64,000 nucleotides of DNA from Bilabrum cf. latius (taxonomy: Eukaryota > Bigyra: Bicosoecida > Bigyra > Bicosoecida), in contig OZ237745.1 in NCBI GenBank assembly GCA_965178125.1, positions 744,001 through 808,000 of the forward strand, read 5' to 3'. The notes under the pieces are model-generated. The model was not told the origin of the DNA, did no database searches, and saw only the letters and a list, made by a program, of their open reading frames with translations. The translations under genes were made by a program, and so were the position numbers. This document shows, one piece after another, positions 57,935 through 64,000 of the stretch; within the stretch, counting starts at the first letter, position 1, and each line of letters begins with the position of its first letter.

Positions 57935-60900
57935 TCACGGCATGTGCGCACCTCTACGTCGGTAGAAGAGTATGTACGCAGAGTTCGACTTGACGGCTGA
58001 TGTTCTGATCCCGTCCGACACCCGCGAATCGTCGAACTCGAGCCAAGACGCGTTGGCAGTCTCTGCGTTCCCCGAGTGCCGCTTCTCGCCGAGCCCTCCA
58101 CCCCCGGGCCCGTCTCCCGCGCCGTACCTCGCAACGTAGTGATTCGCGTAGGCAGTGTAGTGCCCAAAGCCCATGCTGCCGAAATGATTCACCACGCCGT
58201 AGCAGTCGTAGGTAGACTGCAGCTTGTCAGCAGCAGAACCAGTCGCGTCGCCATGGCTCGCGTCGCTACCGGCTGCAGCCGATCCACCGCCTGCACCACC
58301 AGTGGCAGCTCCTGCAGCGCTCGAGTCCGCGCCATCACCAGCCCCTTCCTTCTTCTTCCGCGCGAACTTTCTCTCCAGATTGTGCTTGGTCAGGTCCCAG
58401 CCCACCAGCGGGAAATCGATGTGGTCCTCCAGCTTCCTGGCATAGTAGTGGCTGCCGCTGCTGAACCGCTTCAGGTGCACCACAAGAATGTCGGGCAGCT
58501 TCCAGGGCTGCATGTGCTTGGTGGCTCTGACGTGACTCTTGCAGCCCGAGCAGTACCACTCGTTCTGGGCATCCAGCACTTCAGGAGTGCAGAATGCGTC
58601 CATGCAGTCGTCCAACGACACAGCCTCTGCTCTCTGCTTGACCTTAATCGATGGATGACTGTACTCACAGTCATAAGAGTGCGCGTCAAAGGAGCTCTTG
58701 CGAAGCTCGTCGTCGAATCGAACGCGGAGCAGCTTCACGCCGGCGCCACTCTTGTGGTACATGGGGTCGTCCGGGTCGGTGATGCCAGGTCCGAGCACCC
58801 CACCCACGGTGACACCACCTTCATCAGCGCCTGGGAACTGCACCTCGCCGATGCGAACGGGTTCCTGCTCGCGGTTGGTGGATGGGAACAGGACCACCGA
58901 CCTCGCGAAGGCCTCTGCCTCCTCAAGCAGCGCACCAGGGCTGGCTTCGTCCTCGTCCGCCTCAGGCTCGGGAACACCAGCGGCCTCTGCCGACTCACGG
59001 GCCTTCCTGAGGCCAGACACGCGCTCCGGGATGCCTCGAACCGCACCAGCCAACAGCTCTGCGTATCGCCTGCGGAACGAGAGAGGGCTGGCCCAGCCCG
59101 GGAGGGATACCACGCGGGGCAGCCCGACGTCATTGCGATGCATGGGGTTGTACAGGCGCACCTCGACGTCCACCCTGCCTGTAGCAGCATCCTCCCCGGC
59201 CTCAGCGGCGTACCTCACGGCTGCCTCGCACGCCTCGGGGGACGGATCGAACGGATCCACGCCAGCCCACGAGCCGTCCTCCTGCTTGACTGGGAGGGGG
59301 AAGCTGTCGGGACCAGTTTGCGTGCACAGCAGCCAGTGCTTGCCAGGGACGCTCCTCACGCCCTTGGTCATTGGCAGCGCCACGCCGAGGTTGCCCTTCT
59401 CCTTGTACGAGTACATCCGCACGTTAGTCTTGTCTCCATCAAGCGTTACCTCCTTGGTCGAGTCTGACAGCTACTTGATCCGGCAGCTGCGGTCCACGAT
59501 CACCCTGGCGTCGCAGTTGCGGACAAGCGAGGGATAGATCTCCTTGAAGGTTACCTTGCGTGTGTAGTAGTCCTGCTGCCTGCCTAACTTAATCTCCACG
59601 TCGTACGCCCTGTCCACCACCTCCCGCGGCCGCTTGGGCTGCGGCTGCACGGTGAGCGCCATTTTTCGCTGCCTCGGCCCGGCAATGGGCAGCGACAGGG
59701 ACGTGTACGGGTCGAACTGAACGCTGATGTTGCTGCAGTTGGGGCACGTCAGCTCACTTCGCAAGAGCCCCATCATGCAGTCGGTGACGATGCTGTCGTT
59801 CCGCTGCAGGTGGGTGGCCCAGGACTTCTCGGCCACTTCGTAGTCGTCCTCCTTGCCCTTGCCCTCCGGCTTGGTCGTCGCCGGCTTCTTCCTCACGCGG
59901 TTGAGGTCCTCGTGAACCGCGTCAAGAAGAAAGCTCAGAAGCTCGTGGGAGTCGTGCTGCTGGAACCCCGCGAAGTCGCGGCGGAAGCGCCCCACGGCAG
60001 ACTTGACGCCGGTCGGGGCCACCGAGGAGCCTCTTTCATAGTGCATGTAGTTGACGAGGAAGGCGTACTCCCTGCTGAGGTTGCACTTGGTCCCGAGCAC
60101 GTTCCCAGGGTTCTCGTCGATCTTGTGCAGGTCAGCGAGAAGGTATGCGCTCAGCGGCCAGGTCGCCTTGACGCACTGCAGCGCGCTGTTCATGAAGCAC
60201 GTGTTGCCGAGGTTACGGAGGCCCATGGCCCCCGCAATGCGGTGCGATTTCCAGTCCATGCCGAACAAGTTGCGGCTGTCAGTAGTCCGGGGGTACAGCG
60301 TGAGCACCTTGGACCGGTTGGTGAGGGAGCTCCGCTCCACGCCATCATCCATCTTCACGGCACCGCCGCCCGCCGCGCTCGCAGTCACCCCCATGCGCTG
60401 CATCTCACGCTCCTCCACCTGCTGCTTGACCCTCCTCTCGGGGAACAAATCCACCACGTTGTCGGGGAAGTGGTCCTCGGGAGGCTCGCTCCCATCCGCT
60501 GGGGCAGCACGGTCGAACACTGCCCTCCGCAGCATCGCCTTGTCTCCGTACCAAGACCGTAGGGCCTTGTACGGGTCCTCTCCCACCAGCACAAAGTGCC
60601 TGCGGAGAGAAGCCCCTGGGCGGATGCGGGGCGGCAGCAGGATGGGCTTGGGCGGGCCCGAGCCCGCGGGGGCCACGTCATCGTCAGTGCCGGGAATGCA
60701 ATCGACCACCTCGGCGGTCTGTCCGCTGTCGGCCTCATCGTCGCCGTTACCGTCGCCCTTGTCACCGTCGCCCTTGTCATCCTCCTCGTCCTCGTCCTCG
60801 TCACCCTTGCTCTCGAGTGTTCCCTGCTCCTGCGCCTTGCGGGCCTTGGCTGCAACCCTCCTGGCCAGCTCCTCCTCGTCGTACGACTCCTCCCCCTGCC

Positions 60901-61738
60901 TCAGGCACAGCCTCTCGTTGTCGATGGGACCCAGGAGAGCCAGCTCCTCTTTCCCCGCTGCGGCTGTGGCCTACGGTGCCCCATTCCCCGCTGCGGCGTC
61001 AGCTGCGGCAGCGTCACTTGCACTGCCGTTCGATGCACCCTCCACCTCCGCGGCCTGCGGCCCAAGCTGGAGCTTCCAGCCGACGGGGAACTTGGCCTTG
61101 TCCGGCCCGTCGTAACCCGTCGCAGCGCACCAGTTCCTCCACCAGCGCGCGTCCACAGCGTAGTAGTGGTCGCCGGTCTGGAGCCCCCTCGTCTCCTGCT
61201 GCTCCATCAGCTGCTGGATCATGGCTGCCTGCTAGGGACCAGCAGGCATGGGCGGCTCGCGCTTGCCATCGTGGTAGTAGTCCCTGATGTCGATCGTGCC
61301 CTCGTCTGGTTCGTCCATGCCGCCGGCTGCTGGGCCTGCTCCCCCAGCACCGGGCCGCTTGTTGAGCTTGTGGTACAGCTTGTCGACGAGGGCCTTCAAT
61401 TCTGGATCCTAGGACCCTTCCCATGCTTGTTTCGCGACCCTGTATGCTACATCAGTCCTACCCATTTCGTCATACACCTTCGCAATGTTGAACCTTGCCT
61501 TCGTGTACGTGGGATTCAATTTGAGAGCGGCTTTCAGGCTTTCCAGGGCTTCCTGCGGCCGATCTAATGTTTTAAGGGCGATCCCCCGGTTAAACAAGCA
61601 CCTTGCAGCATCTATATCGTTACCAAGCCTGTTAAAAGAGGCGGCTGCATCTGCAAAAAGGCCCTCTGCTAGCTCCAGATCGTTTTGCTTGAATGCGAAA
61701 CATGCCTCTTCGTACACATGTTGCGGCGACTAGGCCAT
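57935..61738 (-). CDS. TPR-DUSP-USP ubiquitin carboxyl-terminal hydrolase (USP4/11/15/32-like)
   Basis: Removes ubiquitin from proteins. Single exon, 1,267 aa, stop TGA; TAGs at 61730 (third codon), 61409, 61232, 60971, 59471. Residues 5-105 form TPR-type helices (A-L-E-S-L-K-A-A-L-K-L-N-P). A DUSP domain follows (L-Q-T-G-D-H-Y-Y-A-V-D-A-R-W-W...G-P-I-D-N), interrupted by an acidic insert. The catalytic part has the Cys box G-L-R-N-L-G-N-T-C514-F-M-N, a zinc-ribbon (C-P-N-C and C-S-G-C), L-V-V-H-L-K-R-F-S and the His box N-H-F-G-S-M-G-F-G-H-Y-T-A-Y (His about 1193). All catalytic elements are present. TPR is not part of the usual USP4/15 architecture. The ATG at 61738 is right only if codon 3, TAG, is sense. 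Confidence 0.92.
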
Positions 61739-62271
61739 TCTCTGCGGCAACAAGCCAAAGTGATCGCGACTAGGAACAGACTGATCAACATGAAACATTT
61801 CGTATTAAATTGAACGCTTGTTGAAGGTCTGAAAAAAGCAAGAAGAGATCCGTGCTGTGTGGACCGAGCCAGCCCATCCAACAGCTCTAATAGGCTAAAG
61901 ACAAGAATGGAGGCCAGCTCTATTCATAACTAAAACCCTTATTATGACCTTCATCAAACCAAACACACTATGAGATGGAGAGGATGCCATAGCGCGCATG
62001 AAGAAAGAGAACCAGTCCCGAGAACGGTCGAGCAATACGATTTCCGACCTAGAGGAGGAATCTCAACATCTCTGCTCCTAGCTAACCACGCATATATTTA
62101 ATAAGATAAAATTGATAGATGCAGTCAGCAGTTTTACTCACGATTGGCCAAAGGGTGGCTCAAGAAGCAAGGACGCTGCGTTATTCAGACTGTCTCGCAC
62201 AATCGCACGCAACCCAGCATAGCCCAGCGGATCGTGCGATTCTGGTGCTCCACAGACAAGCGCGGCCGGCA
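61739..62271. promoter_or_regulatory. Intergenic region upstream of the USP gene
   Basis: 533 bp between the USP start and the stop of the right-edge gene (both minus strand), with an AT-rich centre (tatatttaataagataaaa near 62094) that could hold promoter elements for the USP and the 3' UTR of its neighbour. No tRNA fold or open frame of note seen. Confidence 0.4.
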
Positions 62272-64000
62272 TCACAGGTGACGGGCCACCGCTGCGCGTC
62301 GAAATTTGATGAGTGCTGCCCGGCGGGCCCCCATCATGGTGTCATCGAGCAAACGCAGCAGCCTGCCCACTGTTTGACGCTCTCCGGCAAATTGTCCCCG
62401 CACCACGCAGCGGTACGGCCGCCTGGGCAGACGCCTGGATGTGGCAGAGGGCAGATCCGGGAGGGAGCAGGGGTTGTAGTCAGCTGGAATCTCCTCCTTG
62501 ACCACTTCGTCTTTCCAATCCGCGCTCGCTAGTGCCGCCACAGCTACTTTGGGCAGGGTAGGCAGGCGCCCCCTCCAAGCAGGGGACATGGCACAGGCCA
62601 GATGCAGCTCGAGAGCCGCCACCCAAGGCTGAGCCTCGGCCGCGCACGTTGGGAAATGAACGGCCTCAGCAAGGGGAACTGTGGTGCTGCAATCATCGTC
62701 AGCATCATATGCACCTGCGCTTGTACCAGCACCAGTAAACGGGGCCTTGCGCTTGCCTTTCTTGCCCCGGCGGCGTCGCCTCTTGGTGCTCGTCTGGACA
62801 CCTGCTGCACCAGTGGCCATGGCGCCCCTCCCGCCATGGAGCCGACCCAGTCGCAGCCTCATTGCCCCATGCAACTTGTTGAAGTCGACCTGCCTCCCTG
62901 ATGCCCTGGCCCACATTCCGGGCAGGATTCCCGCGATTTCACCGACGAGAGACTTTGTGTCCGTGAACACCACGGCGGGAGGGCTAGGGATCCTCTTCAC
63001 GCTCACCCCGTTCGCAACAAAACACCACGCCGGCACTTCGATGAGGCCTACACAATCAAAATTTGGAAGCGAATTGATGCACATGGCAAGGAACCGCCCT
63101 CCCGCGGCGCTGGTGTATGGGCAGGGCGAACGGGCCGCCATCAGGGCGCCGGGGAGGAGGTACTCGGCCTCTGGGATCCACATTTTCTCGTCCGGGTCAA
63201 GCCTATTCGCCCATTCCCACTACGCGGCCGTGGATTCCTTCTCGCCGCTGAGCACGCGGTGCCTCCACACACGGACCTTGTAGAGCGCGTGTTTCTGTGC
63301 GCTCAGCAGCAGGCGCATTCCGCGGAAGAGACCATCCACGCTGCCCCGTTGCTGCTGCTGCCAGGTGCCTGCCGTCCCGTACCAAGTTGACACCCACTCG
63401 CAAGCGCCATCCGTCTCATCATTCAGTTGACTTTGGTCGTACTTGAAGTAGTCGGCCAGCACCCACTGCCTGGCCCTCTGGAAGCGGATCGCGGCTTGCA
63501 GCAGCTGGCCGAGCTGCTCGTCGATTTCAACGACTCCATCAGATGGAATCGGGAGGCGATTTTTGGATCGGAGGGACACTGTAGCCAGGGAGTGAAGGCC
63601 CATCGTGGCAGCATCCACCAGCTCCCCGATGCTTTGAATCGCTGGGAGAAGTGCCTCCTTGAGCTCTGGATTCGCCAGGCCGCTGCTCAAGTCGGCCCGC
63701 TCCTCTAGAAGCCTGCAGGCATCGTTGATTTGGCATCCCAACTTGCGAACGCACCGCATCCCGTACAATTCCAGGTGTTTAGCCAGCGGTTTAAGGCTCA
63801 AGCTCTGGGAGACGAGAACCTGCTCCAGCTGATTACGGGACTCCTTGGTGCCGCCCCCAAACATCTCTGGAGGGAAGTCAGCGCTCCACAACCAGTAAGC
63901 GCTTGCAGCGGACGCGCACAGGCGCAACCAGCGGTTAATACCGACGAGGCCCGGCCCAGGTCCAAAGCGAGCAACGTGGTCGTCCCTGTCGAGCAAGGGG
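62272..64000 (-). CDS. Unknown protein, 3' part (5' end beyond the window)
   Basis: 576 codons in one frame to a TGA at 62272, with one TAG at 63220-63222 (S-T-A-A-Q-W-E-W-A-N) that splits it into two pieces under the standard code. The left piece is helical, with W-L-R-L-C-A-S-A and F-Q-R-A-R-Q-W-V-L-A-D-Y-F. The right piece has a globular strand-rich stretch (F-L-A-M-C-I-N-S-L-P, P-A-W-C-F-V-A-N-G-V), a strongly basic run (K-R-R-R-R-R-G-K-K) that could be a nuclear signal, and the end A-V-A-R-H-L. I do not recognise a family. No introns are needed in the visible part. Confidence 0.55.

Noticed and set aside
58076-59467. 463-codon open frame on the plus strand
   Set aside because: It lies exactly opposite the catalytic part of the USP gene, whose Cys/His boxes and zinc-ribbon are conserved. 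It is a shadow of GC-rich coding sequence.
1-64000. Widespread pseudogenes or poor sequence as the cause of the TAGs
   Set aside because: Decay would give TAA, TGA and frameshifts as well. Here only TAG occurs in the intact genes, and catalytic residues are preserved on both sides. The one real pseudogene shows a TGA and a frameshift.
1-64000. UAG read as leucine, glutamate or pyrrolysine instead of glutamine
   Set aside because: The S9 peptidase E-D-Q site, the RCC1 G-Q-C-G site and the CAG/TAG paralogue pair all indicate Gln. Glutamate is the nearest alternative (GAG opposite TAG in two paralogue pairs), but those sites are charged helices where E and Q exchange easily.
1-64000. Occasional stop-codon readthrough rather than reassignment
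   Set aside because: Up to 13 TAGs in one gene would leave almost no full-length product by readthrough, and no gene ends in TAG.
1-64000. tRNA, rRNA, CRISPR arrays, insertion sequences, retroelements
   Set aside because: Looked for in the gaps and on both strands; no cloverleaf, spaced repeat array, transposase or reverse-transcriptase motif was seen.

Overview
The window is nuclear DNA of a GC-rich, gene-dense protist. Evidence for a eukaryote: spliceosomal introns (GTGAGN/GTAAGN...GCAG, mostly 67-253 bp) and genes for ORC5, a U1-C-like protein, myosin, calpain and DUSP/USP-type ubiquitin hydrolases. I cannot name the lineage. It does not look like an animal, plant, fungus or bacterium.

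The main result is a non-standard genetic code: UAG is read as glutamine. Read with the standard code, nearly every gene breaks into pieces. In each intact gene every internal break is TAG, and never TAA or TGA. Reading TAG as Gln joins the pieces into complete proteins (about 85 in-frame TAGs over 18 gene models). One TAG falls on the Gln that follows the E-D pair in the dipeptidyl-peptidase fold, one on the G-Q-x-G glutamine of an RCC1 repeat, and one opposite a CAG in a tandem paralogue. Of the 17 gene 3' ends seen, 16 are TGA and one is TAA.

Layout: 5' end of an unknown gene (-, 1-278); DPP8/9-like S9 peptidase (+); ORC5 (-); mitochondrial ribosome recycling factor (+); two tandem copies of a 6.2-6.3 kb unit, each holding a secreted-protein gene (-) and an ankyrin-like gene (+) in divergent orientation, the first secreted-protein copy being disrupted; a giant myosin with IQ motifs and an RCC1-repeat tail (-, about 4,380 aa); a double-domain TatD nuclease (-); U1-C-like zinc-finger protein (+); secreted Cys/EGF-rich protein (-, about 2,200 aa); iron-ADH-like protein with lost metal ligands (+); small acidic protein (+); LRR multipass receptor with a His-rich segment (-); UIM-calpain (+); TPR-DUSP-USP deubiquitinase (-); unknown partial gene (-, right edge).

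Most neighbours are divergent or convergent, with 150-220 bp between divergent starts. Introns are few and sit near the 5' ends, followed by very long uninterrupted exons. The genes are mostly housekeeping and do not form one pathway. Calpain and the USP (proteolysis and ubiquitin) are convergent neighbours, but that alone does not show a functional link. No tRNA, rRNA, CRISPR array or mobile element was recognised, and no tRNA-Gln(CUA) is in the window.
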